A stretch of DNA of 6,913 bases, taken from positions 1 to 6,913 of the forward strand of contig JAJXYG010000219.1 of the NCBI GenBank assembly GCA_021780705.1. Direction: 5' to 3'. Shown piece after piece: positions 1-6,035 of this stretch. Made by a program: the position numbers and the translations under genes. Each line of letters opens with the position of its first letter. Within the stretch, counting starts at the first letter, position 1. This stretch comes from Bacteroidota bacterium (GTDB lineage: Bacteria; Bacteroidota; Bacteroidia; Chitinophagales; Chitinophagaceae). The notes beneath the pieces are model-generated. The model was not told where the DNA came from. It worked only from the letters and a program-made list of their open reading frames with translations, and made no database searches.

Positions 1-39
1 AAGGATCTGAAGCAAAGGACTGACAACCGGAAAAAATAG
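1..39 (+). CDS. Possible C-terminal end of an upstream gene (partial)
   Basis: Reading from base 1 gives twelve codons, KDLKQRTDNRKK, and then TAG at 37-39. A short, charged, lysine/arginine-rich tail is a plausible protein C-terminus, and the other two plus frames stop sooner. Nothing else supports it, because twelve codons carry no family signal. The window may equally begin in non-coding DNA. Confidence 0.3.
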   Translation, partial: KDLKQRTDNRKK

Positions 40-122
40 GCCCGGGAATTTTAAGAAAACTGTCACAAACTCCAGGTGGAAAAATCGGTCTAATTGTCAA
101 TTTTAGGATTAAATTGAATTCC

Positions 123-776
123 ATGAAATTGCAATCATTTACATCAATTATACTGATGGCGTGCTGGAGTACCGGACTGCATGCACAAAAAGTCCTTACT
201 GAAGGTACCCTTACCTATTCCATTTCAGTAGAATCTGCCAACCCGAAAGCACCCACAAACGGGGGGCTTCAGGGCGCGACCTATACTGTATTCCTAAGTG
301 GTAATAAGAGCAGGACAGAAATGACCAGCGGTCTTGGAAAGGAGGCTACCATCCATGATGCAGCAACAGGAAGCGGGGTCATACTCAAGGAATACAGCGG
401 CCAGAATTTGATGATTACCCTTTCTCCCCAGGAATGGCAGGACAATAACCAGAAATTTCAGGACATTGTCTTTCAAAATACGGGAGAAACTCGCAGAATC
501 GGTGCTTATAATTGCACCAAGGTCATTGGAAAGCTCAAGGACGGTTCCACCTTTACAGTATATTATACTCGGGAAGTCACCCTGGGTAACCAGGATTATG
601 ATCCGCGATTTCAATCCCTCCCGGGCCTGCCTGTGCAATATGAAATGCAAAGGCCCAGCGGAGTCTATACATTTACCTTAACAAAGGTGGATCAGGAAAG
701 TGTGCCTTCAAGCAAGTTCGAAATCCCGAAATCCGGATACCGGGTGATGCCCTATAGTGAAGTAAAACATCGCTGA
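123..776 (+). CDS. Exported DUF4412/GLPGLI-like beta-rich protein
   Basis: A 217-residue protein of unknown biochemical role, probably periplasmic or surface-exposed. I chose the ATG at 123, not the in-frame TTG at 114, because it places a compact signal peptide at the N-terminus: MKLQSFT, a hydrophobic stretch to about residue 18, then LHA-Q with likely cleavage after Ala21. A lipoprotein reading is possible, since LMAC at 11-14 resembles a lipobox, but the LHAQ end is more typical of signal peptidase I in this phylum. The mature part looks all-beta. GNKSRTEM (60-67) is followed by a DAATG turn, an IGAYNCTKVIGKLKDGSTF segment (126-144) and LPGLP at 166-170, like the DUF4412 and GLPGLI families of Bacteroidota. 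Those families have no established function; envelope roles are only inferred. No clear TAnnTTTG promoter lies upstream, so it may be transcribed with a gene to the left. It converges with the small minus-strand gene at 907-1254. Confidence 0.8.
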   Translation: MKLQSFTSIILMACWSTGLHAQKVLTEGTLTYSISVESANPKAPTNGGLQGATYTVFLSGNKSRTEMTSGLGKEATIHDAATGSGVILKEYSGQNLMITLSPQEWQDNNQKFQDIVFQNTGETRRIGAYNCTKVIGKLKDGSTFTVYYTREVTLGNQDYDPRFQSLPGLPVQYEMQRPSGVYTFTLTKVDQESVPSSKFEIPKSGYRVMPYSEVKHR

Positions 777-853
777 GCCGCAATAGGGAAGAGGGATCCC
801 CCTGGGGGGACTGTTTCACGGATTAGTACGATGCTGAATTGCACGGATGATTG

Positions 854-881
854 AAAAAAAAGCCCGCAACTTGTGCAGGCT
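854..881 (-). terminator. Intrinsic terminator of the small secreted-protein gene
   Basis: Read on the minus strand, an 8-bp stem (AGCCTGCA paired with TGCGGGCT, one A-C mismatch) encloses a 5-base loop and is followed by eight T residues. The T-run is seen as A at 854-861 on the plus strand. It starts 26 bases after the stop codon of the gene at 907-1254. The orientation of the T-run supports that gene being real and read leftwards. Confidence 0.75.
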
Positions 882-906
882 GTATGAATTCAAAAAATCT
901 AAATAT

Positions 907-1254
907 CTATTTTCTGGACCGGATGATCAGCTTAAATCCGTCTTTTTGGGAGTATTGCGGAATCACGATCCTTTGCTTGTAGGGAAGCACATAGAAGGTG
1001 TTTCCTTTTTGATAAGAAACATAACTGTTACTGATCAGGCTGTTTCCAATCAGTTCACGGTCGGTAAAAAACCCTCCCCTGAACTTAAGGCCGGATTTCA
1101 GGTTGAAGGCAATTGAATTTTTTAGGGTTCCGTGAGTAGTGATGTTCACTTTGGCCTTATCCTTTTTCAAAAACCCGCCTCTGTCCGCTAAAGCAAAAAC
1201 CAATATCCCACAGGAAAACAAAAGGGTTAATGTTATTTTGGAACACCTGTTCAT
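907..1254 (-). CDS. Small secreted protein, function unknown
   Basis: A 115-residue protein that I do not recognise as having a named function. It opens with MNRCSK and a strongly hydrophobic stretch (residues 7-20) ending in ALA-D, so signal peptidase I cleavage is likely after residue 23. The mature part is about 92 residues and basic. It contains GTLKNSIAFNLKSGLKF (42-58), YVSYQKGNTFYVLPYK (78-93) and a KLIIRSRK end. This alternation of hydrophobic and polar residues suggests a small beta-sandwich or barrel exported to the periplasm or surface. I recall similar short proteins in other Bacteroidota but no assigned role. The coding call is strengthened by a perfect Bacteroidota promoter just upstream (1279-1310) and an intrinsic terminator just downstream (854-881), so it forms a single-gene unit. 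An 89-codon open frame on the other strand (847-1116) has no such support. The start at 1254 is the only ATG that retains the signal peptide. Confidence 0.8.
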   Translation of the reverse strand: MNRCSKITLTLLFSCGILVFALADRGGFLKKDKAKVNITTHGTLKNSIAFNLKSGLKFRGGFFTDRELIGNSLISNSYVSYQKGNTFYVLPYKQRIVIPQYSQKDGFKLIIRSRK

Positions 1255-1278
1255 TAAAAAATATTAGTTTTATCTTAA

Positions 1279-1310
1279 CAAAAGTAGAAAAAAAATCCGG
1301 TAATCTCAAA
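1279..1310 (-). promoter_or_regulatory. Bacteroidota-type promoter of the small secreted-protein gene
   Basis: On the minus strand TTTG (1310-1307), a 20-base spacer and TACTTTTG (1286-1279) match the primary sigma consensus of Bacteroidota, TTTG-N19-21-TAnnTTTG, without mismatch. The ATG lies 24 bases beyond the -7 element, giving a short A/T-rich leader with no Shine-Dalgarno sequence, as is usual in this phylum. Confidence 0.75.
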
Positions 1311-1395
1311 CTTTCCCTAAAATAATTGAGATCATGCAACTTATACCATAAATCGTGCCTCATTTCTGAAAAATATCATTTAATTTAGGCATTGT

Positions 1396-2829
1396 ATGAA
1401 GGAGAGACCCTACCAGCAGAACAGAGAGGATATGAAGGAACTGTTGCTCCAGTATCAGAATTTCAGGAGCGGAAAGAAGTTCAGCTTCATAGACGAAGAA
1501 TCTTTCGAAAGAATCATTGACTATTTTGACGAAAACGATGACCTGGCTGCAGCCATGGAGGCAGCAGATTTTGCGGCCGCACAATTTCCCTATTCAGCCA
1601 CTCTGTTGATCAAAAAGGCGGACCTGCTCATCGCTACACGATGCTACCGGGAATCGCTCTCGGTCCTTGCAAAGGCGGAATTACTTGATGCCAATGATAT
1701 CAATATTTACATTTTAAAAACTGATGCATATTTGGCCCTGGATAACCAGGACAAGGCAGCAGCCCTGCTGGAAGAAGCGGTACTGGTTTTTGACGGGGAA
1801 GAAAAAATTGAACTGCTTTTTGAACTGGCTGACGTATATGATGATTATGAGGAATTTGATAAGGTGTTCAACTGCCTGAAGCTGATCCTGGAACAGGATC
1901 CGATCAACGAGGAAGCGCTCTACAAAATTTGTTTCTGGACCGATTATACCGGCAGAAATGAAGAAAGTATCCGGTTGCACAAAAATATCATCGATCAGTA
2001 TCCCTATTCCCAGCTGGCCTGGTTCAATCTGGGAGCTGCCTACCAGGGACTCAAATTATTTGAAAAAAGCATTGACGCGTACCAGTATGCGATCGCCATC
2101 GATGAGAAATTCGATTATGCCTATCGCAACCTGGGGGACGCCTACTTGCGGCTACAACGCTACAAGGATGCCATTGAGGTTCTGCAAAAGGTACTGGAGC
2201 TCTCTATGCCGGAGGAGGTGATTTATGAAGCTCTGGGGCATTGTTATGACAAGCTGAAGAACTATGCACAGGCCCGCTTCCATTACCGGAAAGCCTCCCA
2301 TCTCAATACCTCTGATGGGCATCTCTATTACAAGATCGCCTGTACGTACATGAGTGAAGCCCACTGGGAGAGTGCCATAAAGAACCTGGAAAGTGCGTTA
2401 AGGATCAACAAATCCAAACCGGATTACCATTTCGCTCTGGCTAAATGCTTTACCCAGCAGGGCCGTACCCAGGAAGCGGTGGGTCATTTCACCCAGTTTA
2501 TCAGGCACCGTCCCAAAAACACCAATGGTTGGAAGGAATTGGTCAAGTGCCTTTATGCCGGCCAGTATTATGAAGAAGCGCTGGATCAGGTGCTGGACGC
2601 CCAAAAGCATACAGGATATAAACCCATCTTTTCCTATTATAGATCTGCCATTCTATTTGACCTTGGAAAATCCAAGGAAGCCCTGCTCTCGCTCGAGCTT
2701 TCTATTCAGAAATCCCCTTCCCTGATCAGGCAGTTCATTGAACTCAATCCTTCCCTGCTCAAGCATCCGGCAGTGGTGGAAATGATCGTTTCCCATAAGT
2801 CCCGTACCTCCCGCAAACGGGGCCATTGA
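1396..2829 (+). CDS. Soluble tetratricopeptide-repeat (TPR) protein
   Basis: A 477-residue protein made almost wholly of helical TPR units, with no signal peptide or membrane segment, so probably cytoplasmic. Clear repeats of about 34 residues run from roughly 208 to 377. Examples are AWFNLGAAYQGLKLFEKSID (208-227) and YAYRNLGDAYLRLQRYKDAI (241-260), with the small-residue and aromatic spacing of TPR helices A and B. More divergent units fill about 69-206 and 379-445. The N-terminal segment (residues 16-48, with YQNF, FIDEESFE and IIDYF) resembles a conserved Bacteroidota family of about 460-residue TPR proteins. These are scaffold-type modules, so partners cannot be read from sequence. The C-terminus is basic (SHKSRTSRKRGH). 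ATG 1396 gives the longest form; ATG 1432 (residue 13) starts nearer the conserved part and is a fair alternative. It lies just upstream of comA-aroE in the same direction, but the promoter at 2843 separates transcription at least partly. From memory, similar TPR genes often sit next to comA or aroE in this phylum. Confidence 0.87.
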   Translation: MKERPYQQNREDMKELLLQYQNFRSGKKFSFIDEESFERIIDYFDENDDLAAAMEAADFAAAQFPYSATLLIKKADLLIATRCYRESLSVLAKAELLDANDINIYILKTDAYLALDNQDKAAALLEEAVLVFDGEEKIELLFELADVYDDYEEFDKVFNCLKLILEQDPINEEALYKICFWTDYTGRNEESIRLHKNIIDQYPYSQLAWFNLGAAYQGLKLFEKSIDAYQYAIAIDEKFDYAYRNLGDAYLRLQRYKDAIEVLQKVLELSMPEEVIYEALGHCYDKLKNYAQARFHYRKASHLNTSDGHLYYKIACTYMSEAHWESAIKNLESALRINKSKPDYHFALAKCFTQQGRTQEAVGHFTQFIRHRPKNTNGWKELVKCLYAGQYYEEALDQVLDAQKHTGYKPIFSYYRSAILFDLGKSKEALLSLELSIQKSPSLIRQFIELNPSLLKHPAVVEMIVSHKSRTSRKRGH

Positions 2830-2842
2830 CCATTGAATGATT

Positions 2843-2874
2843 TTTGAATTATTCACCTGCCGAAGGTATCTTTG
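2843..2874 (+). promoter_or_regulatory. Bacteroidota-type promoter of comA-aroE
   Basis: TTTG at 2843-2846, a spacer of exactly 20 bases and TATCTTTG at 2867-2874 match TTTG-N19-21-TAnnTTTG perfectly. The -33 element starts 14 bases after the TPR stop codon. The comA ATG is 20 bases past the -7 element, preceded by an A-rich leader (CTAAAAAAACAACC) with no Shine-Dalgarno sequence. The TTG at 2844 that opens the longest reading frame is part of the -33 element, so it cannot be the start of a transcript made here. Confidence 0.82.
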
Positions 2875-2894
2875 CGCATCCTAAAAAAACAACC

Positions 2895-3665
2895 ATGAAT
2901 TTCAATCTTTCTCAGATCCCCGACAGAGCACTGAAACCCCGCACCTATGGCCTGACGATGATTATGGACAAGGGACTCAGTGTGGAAGAGGCCCGGAATT
3001 TCCTGAGTGCGGCCCATCCCCATATTGATCTGATCAAACTGGGGTTTGGTACGGCTTATGTAACCCCCAATCTAAGGGAGAAGATCGACCTCTACCAATC
3101 CTACGATATACCGGTTTATTTCGGAGGGACCCTCTTTGAAGCCTTTGCGATAAGAAACCAGTTTCAGGACTATATAGAAATCTGCAAGGATTACGGGATT
3201 AAATACATGGAAGTGAGTGATGGATCCATTTCAATTCCCCACGCAGAAAAATGCGGATACATTGAAAAGCTGACCAAGTACGGCACCGTGTTGAGTGAGG
3301 TAGGCAGTAAGGATGCTACCCATATTATTCCTCCCTACAAATGGATTGAACTGATGAAGGCAGAACTGGAGGCCGGTGCATCCTATGTAATTGCTGAAGC
3401 CCGGGAAGCTGGTAACGTGGGAATTTACCGCGGTACCGGGGAAGTGCGGGAAGGGCTGGTCCAGGAAATCCTCACCCAGATCCCCCAGCAGAAAATCATA
3501 TGGGAAGCCCCACAGAAAGCCCAGCAGTTGTATTTTCTGGAACTCATTGATTGCAATGTCAACCTCGGAAATATTGCCCCCACGGAGATCATTTCGCTGG
3601 AGGCCATGCGGATCGGACTTCGCGGAGATACCTTCCACCTCTATCTGAACAAAGAGAACGCCTGA
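2895..3665 (+). CDS. comA: Phosphosulfolactate synthase (ComA family)
   Basis: A 256-residue cytoplasmic TIM-barrel enzyme. The family adds sulfite to phosphoenolpyruvate to give (2R)-phospho-3-sulfolactate, the first step to coenzyme M in methanogens and to sulfolactate in Bacillus. Family landmarks appear in order: MDKGL (24-28), IKLGFGT (47-53), GGTLFE (77-82), MEVSDG (105-110), EVGSK (135-139), YVIAEAREAG (164-173), WEAPQKAQQ (203-211), NLGNI (223-227), EIISLEAMR (231-239) and LRGDTF (242-247). Conservation is strong along the whole length, so the active site appears intact. ATG 2895 is chosen because the upstream in-frame TTG lies inside the promoter and the 17 extra residues are unlike the family. 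The stop codon overlaps the aroE start (TGATG), so the two genes are co-transcribed and probably translationally coupled. No ComB or ComC homologue is in view and a bacterium of this type is not expected to make coenzyme M. The physiological product is therefore uncertain; sulfolactate or a cysteate-type sulfonate precursor is possible. The symbol refers to the coenzyme M gene, not the competence regulator. Confidence 0.93.
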   Translation: MNFNLSQIPDRALKPRTYGLTMIMDKGLSVEEARNFLSAAHPHIDLIKLGFGTAYVTPNLREKIDLYQSYDIPVYFGGTLFEAFAIRNQFQDYIEICKDYGIKYMEVSDGSISIPHAEKCGYIEKLTKYGTVLSEVGSKDATHIIPPYKWIELMKAELEAGASYVIAEAREAGNVGIYRGTGEVREGLVQEILTQIPQQKIIWEAPQKAQQLYFLELIDCNVNLGNIAPTEIISLEAMRIGLRGDTFHLYLNKENA

Positions 3666-4402
3666 TGAAGCGCTATGGTTTGATCGGAAATCCACTCGGC
3701 CATTCATTTTCAAGAAAATATTTCCTGGAGAAATTCCAGCGTGAGCACCTCTCCGGCATAGATTACCTGAACTTTGAAATCAAGGATCTTCCTTCAGAAA
3801 TTCCTCCCCTGAAGCAGGATCCTGAGCTTTGTGGGCTCAATGTGACGATTCCCTACAAGACCGATATCATTTCCTACCTGGATAAGATTTCGCCCGAAAC
3901 CGCGGGGATTAAGGCTTGTAATTGTATCCGGATACGTGGTGGAATCTGGGAGGGATTTAATACGGATATCACCGGTTTTAAAGAATCCTTTCTCCCATTA
4001 AGGAGGGCCGAACAAAATAAGGCCCTGATCCTTGGCACGGGAGGCTCTTCCAGAGCAGTAGCATGGGTGCTTCAAACTGAAGGGATAGAATTCTTGTATG
4101 TATCAAGGACAGCCAGTCCCGAAAAGGGGATTATTGATTACTCCATGTTGACCGAAGAGTTACTTGAAACCTACACCATTGTGATCAATACGACCCCGGT
4201 CGGAATGTATCCGCACGTGCACGATTGTCCTGATATTCCCTATTCGCTGGTATCCCGTCATCATTATTTTTTCGACCTGGTATATAATCCAGATCCCACA
4301 GAATTTCTGATTCGGGCCCGGGCGCGGGGGGCGGTCATTAAGAATGGATCGGATATGCTGTCTATTCAGGCCGAAGAAAGCTGGAAAATCTGGAACTCCT
4401 GA
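3665..4402 (+). CDS. aroE: Shikimate dehydrogenase (NADP-dependent)
   Basis: A 245-residue cytoplasmic enzyme reducing 3-dehydroshikimate to shikimate with NADPH, the fourth step of chorismate and aromatic amino acid synthesis. All key motifs are present. The shikimate-binding N-domain has NPLGHSFS (9-16, with Ser14 and Ser16), NVTIPYK (59-65, catalytic Lys65), Asn86 in ACNCI, and NTD (99-101, Asp101). The NADP domain has GTGGSSRA (124-131) and VSRT (146-149). NTTPVGM (175-181), DLVYNP (204-209) and NGSDML with Gln235 complete the C-terminal part. ACNC replaces the more usual AVNT, but the binding Asn is kept. The length is slightly short of the roughly 270 residues of the E. coli protein, as is common in Bacteroidota. 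ATG 3665 shares one base with the comA stop, and an earlier in-frame ATG at 3551 lies deep inside comA. No other start gives the family N-terminus. Expression is probably driven by the promoter at 2843. The gene converges on the thioesterase, with stop codons only 5 bases apart. Confidence 0.96.
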   Translation: MKRYGLIGNPLGHSFSRKYFLEKFQREHLSGIDYLNFEIKDLPSEIPPLKQDPELCGLNVTIPYKTDIISYLDKISPETAGIKACNCIRIRGGIWEGFNTDITGFKESFLPLRRAEQNKALILGTGGSSRAVAWVLQTEGIEFLYVSRTASPEKGIIDYSMLTEELLETYTIVINTTPVGMYPHVHDCPDIPYSLVSRHHYFFDLVYNPDPTEFLIRARARGAVIKNGSDMLSIQAEESWKIWNS

Positions 4403-4407
4403 CCAAA

Positions 4408-4854
4408 TCAGTGCATTACCGGCAGGCCTTCGAGTTGCTCCTTTAGTCTCATAGGTAGTGAAGTGACCTTCCCAGCCTGGTAATCATAACAAACCATCCC
4501 TGTTTTAGCCAGTCCCACCTCGTCAAAATGATCCTTTCGAGGGACCGCCACCCGGTAGAAAATTTCCAGGCTCACCCGGGAGACTTCGCCCAGGTAAATC
4601 CCGATTTGAAGGGTATCTCCGTAGAAAGATTCACTTTTGAACTGCACGGCCAGTTCACTCATGATCAGGGAACTGCCATAGACATCCAGTTCTGAGAATC
4701 CCAGCATTCTGAACCATTGTACTCTTGCTTCATGGAGGATCCCGACAAGGGAATCATGTCCGAGATGGTTTCCGTAATTGATATCTGTAATCCGGACCGG
4801 GATATTCAACTGTGCCACTTTTCGAGCCGGGAGTTCAATTTTTATTCTGGCCAT
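4408..4854 (-). CDS. Hotdog-fold acyl-CoA thioesterase (YbgC/4HBT-like)
   Basis: A 148-residue cytoplasmic protein of the 4-hydroxybenzoyl-CoA thioesterase/YbgC group, which hydrolyses acyl-CoA thioesters; the natural acyl group cannot be read from sequence. The region RITDINYGNHLGHD (21-34), with Asp24 as candidate catalytic acid, leads into a long central helix, LVGILHEARVQWFRMLGF (36-53). Beta strands typical of the hotdog fold follow (LAVQFKSESFYGDTLQIGI, 68-86). ATG 4854 is chosen because the product then begins MARIKIELP, as related Bacteroidota proteins do; the ATG at 4968 would add 38 residues encoded inside rdgB in another frame. The resulting overlap with the rdgB 3' end is 20 bases, so translation is probably coupled. 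It is the last gene of the minus-strand cluster and meets aroE tail to tail with no visible terminator. Confidence 0.88.
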   Translation of the reverse strand: MARIKIELPARKVAQLNIPVRITDINYGNHLGHDSLVGILHEARVQWFRMLGFSELDVYGSSLIMSELAVQFKSESFYGDTLQIGIYLGEVSRVSLEIFYRVAVPRKDHFDEVGLAKTGMVCYDYQAGKVTSLPMRLKEQLEGLPVMH

Positions 4855-5476
4855 CTGGTTGGAGATTGGTATTTGTACCGGGAAGTGAATTTGAATCCGG
4901 TAGTGTCGTGAGAAATTCAGTGAGCTTTGTAATGGCCTTTTTACGATGACTATACTGATTTTTTTCATCCAGGGTCATCTCCCCAAATGTCAGATCAGCC
5001 CCGTCCGGGACAAAAATGGGGTCATACCCGAATCCCCCTTCCCCCCGGCGTTCCCCGAGCAGACGGCCGGGGCAGATCCCCTCAAAGAGGTGGTTTACTC
5101 CCTGAAGGTTTAGGCAAATCACCGTCCTGAACCGGGCGGCCTGGTCCGTTTGATCCTTCAATTTTGACAACAGTTTGTCGATATTATTTTCAAAAGACCG
5201 GTCGTCCCCCGCATAACGGGCGCTTTTTACCCCAGGTTCCCCTCCCAGAGCAGGGACCTCAAGCCCGGTATCTTCGGAAAAGCAACTGGATCCTGTGAGT
5301 TGGTAAATTACCCGGGCCTTTTCAATGGCATTGGCTTCCAGGGTGTCAAAGGGTTCGGGTATGTCAATAAAAATGCCTGCCTCCTGAAGGGATTCAATTG
5401 TGAAATTCGACCCAAGCAGGCTTTTGACTTCCAGGACCTTATGGGAATTATTGGTGGCAAAAATCAGGTGGTGCAT
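4835..5476 (-). CDS. rdgB: dITP/XTP pyrophosphatase (RdgB/HAM1 family)
   Basis: A 213-residue cytoplasmic enzyme that hydrolyses non-canonical purine nucleoside triphosphates (dITP, ITP, XTP) to monophosphates plus pyrophosphate, keeping deaminated bases out of DNA and RNA. Family motifs: FATNN with Lys13 (6-13), TLEANAIEKA (45-54), SEDTGLEV (67-74) with Asp69 as the expected catalytic base, PGVKSARYAG (81-90), FEGICPGRL (131-139), GGFGYDPIFVPDG (147-159) and SHRKKA (176-181) as base-recognition loop. The first acidic residue of the usual SDDTGL motif is Glu here, a conservative change. After about residue 192 there is a polar, Asn/Pro/Gly-rich tail of about 20 residues beyond the usual core; it overlaps the thioesterase start. 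ATG 5476 is preferred to the adjacent TTG at 5479 and lies 6 bases after the stop of the upstream gene, so the two form one operon. Confidence 0.96.
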   Translation of the reverse strand: MHHLIFATNNSHKVLEVKSLLGSNFTIESLQEAGIFIDIPEPFDTLEANAIEKARVIYQLTGSSCFSEDTGLEVPALGGEPGVKSARYAGDDRSFENNIDKLLSKLKDQTDQAARFRTVICLNLQGVNHLFEGICPGRLLGERRGEGGFGYDPIFVPDGADLTFGEMTLDEKNQYSHRKKAITKLTEFLTTLPDSNSLPGTNTNLQPDGQNKN

Positions 5477-5482
5477 CAAGAC

Positions 5483-6004
5483 TTATTTGAGTTGAAAAAT
5501 GGATTGCAGGCAGGCCCAAAGTCTTCTTTTGGTTTCCTTATTACTCTGGATCTCAGATAGCGGTGGACAAAAAAGAAAGGATAGGTTGTCTACATTTTCA
5601 ATCTGAAAATCAGGGAGGTCCACAGGGAGTTGTAATAGCCTGGGTGGCACTCCGAAAACCACCATCTTTTGGGCAGATAGGTCACCAATGATGTCCAGGT
5701 AGGTTACCGGGGCATCGTGCTGGAAATTGACCAGTGCAATATCATCCATGGTAAGACCACAGGCCTTCAGGAGGCCCTGAAGGAAATCCATAAGGTCTTC
5801 ATCCAGGTATTTGTGCGCCGGGTCTGACACCATAAAAACGATGCGACTGCCATTGCCTCCCAGGAAGGGAACCTTCCGCAAAGGCGGAGCAATGACCTCA
5901 CTTCCGGGATTTGGGATTCTTACCAGATTGTCACCAAAAAGCTCAGGGAAAAGAAAATCTGGTAACGGAATTTTAACGAGCCCCGGAATTCTATTTGCCT
6001 CCAT
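5483..6004 (-). CDS. Conserved protein resembling DNA polymerase III psi subunit (HolD)
   Basis: A 173-residue soluble protein, probably a conserved Bacteroidota family. Three parts are visible. Residues 1-50 are Pro-rich and probably extended. A core beginning RIVFMVSD (54-61), with helix LDEDLMDFLQGLLKACGL (67-84), DDIALVNF (87-94) and MVVFGVP (114-120), has an alternating beta/alpha pattern. A C-terminal motif, CPPLSEIQSNKETKRRLW (146-163), is followed by a final helix. The core and last motif resemble, from memory, the E. coli psi clamp-loader subunit, whose C-terminal part fits P-x-L-x-[DE]-[IL]-x2-N-x3-[KR]-x2-LW. This would make it a replisome accessory protein related to the uracil-glycosylase fold. 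That is an inference from a remote likeness, while the coding call itself is firm. ATG 6004 has an A-rich leader (AAACGAAAAA); the ATG at 6082 would extend into the divergent ilvE. It heads the rdgB operon, with a 6-base gap to rdgB. Confidence 0.88.
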   Translation of the reverse strand: MEANRIPGLVKIPLPDFLFPELFGDNLVRIPNPGSEVIAPPLRKVPFLGGNGSRIVFMVSDPAHKYLDEDLMDFLQGLLKACGLTMDDIALVNFQHDAPVTYLDIIGDLSAQKMVVFGVPPRLLQLPVDLPDFQIENVDNLSFLFCPPLSEIQSNKETKRRLWACLQSIFQLK

Positions 6005-6011
6005 TTTTTCG

Positions 6012-6030
6012 TTTCTTTGTAACAAATTTA
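6012..6030. promoter_or_regulatory. Possible face-to-face -7 elements between psi-like gene and ilvE
   Basis: The 31 bases between the two start codons hold TAAATTTG on the minus strand (6030-6023), a perfect TAnnTTTG 18 bases before the psi-like ATG. On the plus strand TTTCTTTG (6012-6019) is a one-mismatch version 16 bases before the ilvE ATG. I find no TTTG at the right distance for either, so only the -7 parts are supported. If both work, the two promoters overlap and would compete. Confidence 0.42.
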
Positions 6031-6035
6031 AAGAT

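Noticed and set aside
797..810. C-run/G-run hairpin (TCCCC with GGGGA) after the DUF4412-like gene
   Set aside because: Only about 5 bp of stem and no T-run follows on either side, so it is not supported as an intrinsic terminator.
847..1116. 89-codon open frame on the plus strand starting MIEKKARNL
   Set aside because: It is antisense to the secreted-protein gene, begins inside that gene's terminator and lacks any promoter. The minus-strand frame has a signal peptide, promoter and terminator.
1381..1388. TAATTTAG as a -7 element for the TPR gene
   Set aside because: It differs from TAnnTTTG at one base, has no TTTG or TTG about 20 bases upstream, and lies only 7 bases before ATG 1396. It would make more sense with the ATG at 1432, but evidence is too thin.
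2823..2836. Tandem direct repeat of CCATTGA across the TPR stop codon
   Set aside because: Two copies of 7 bases are easily a chance event and there is no third copy or dyad symmetry.
3231..3713. 160-codon minus-strand frame opposite comA
   Set aside because: It lies wholly opposite the strongly conserved comA and the start of aroE, and its translation shows no family features.
4855..4968. N-terminal extension of the thioesterase to an ATG at 4968
   Set aside because: The extra 38 residues are encoded inside rdgB in another frame and do not look like the start of hotdog thioesterases, whereas MARIKIELP does.
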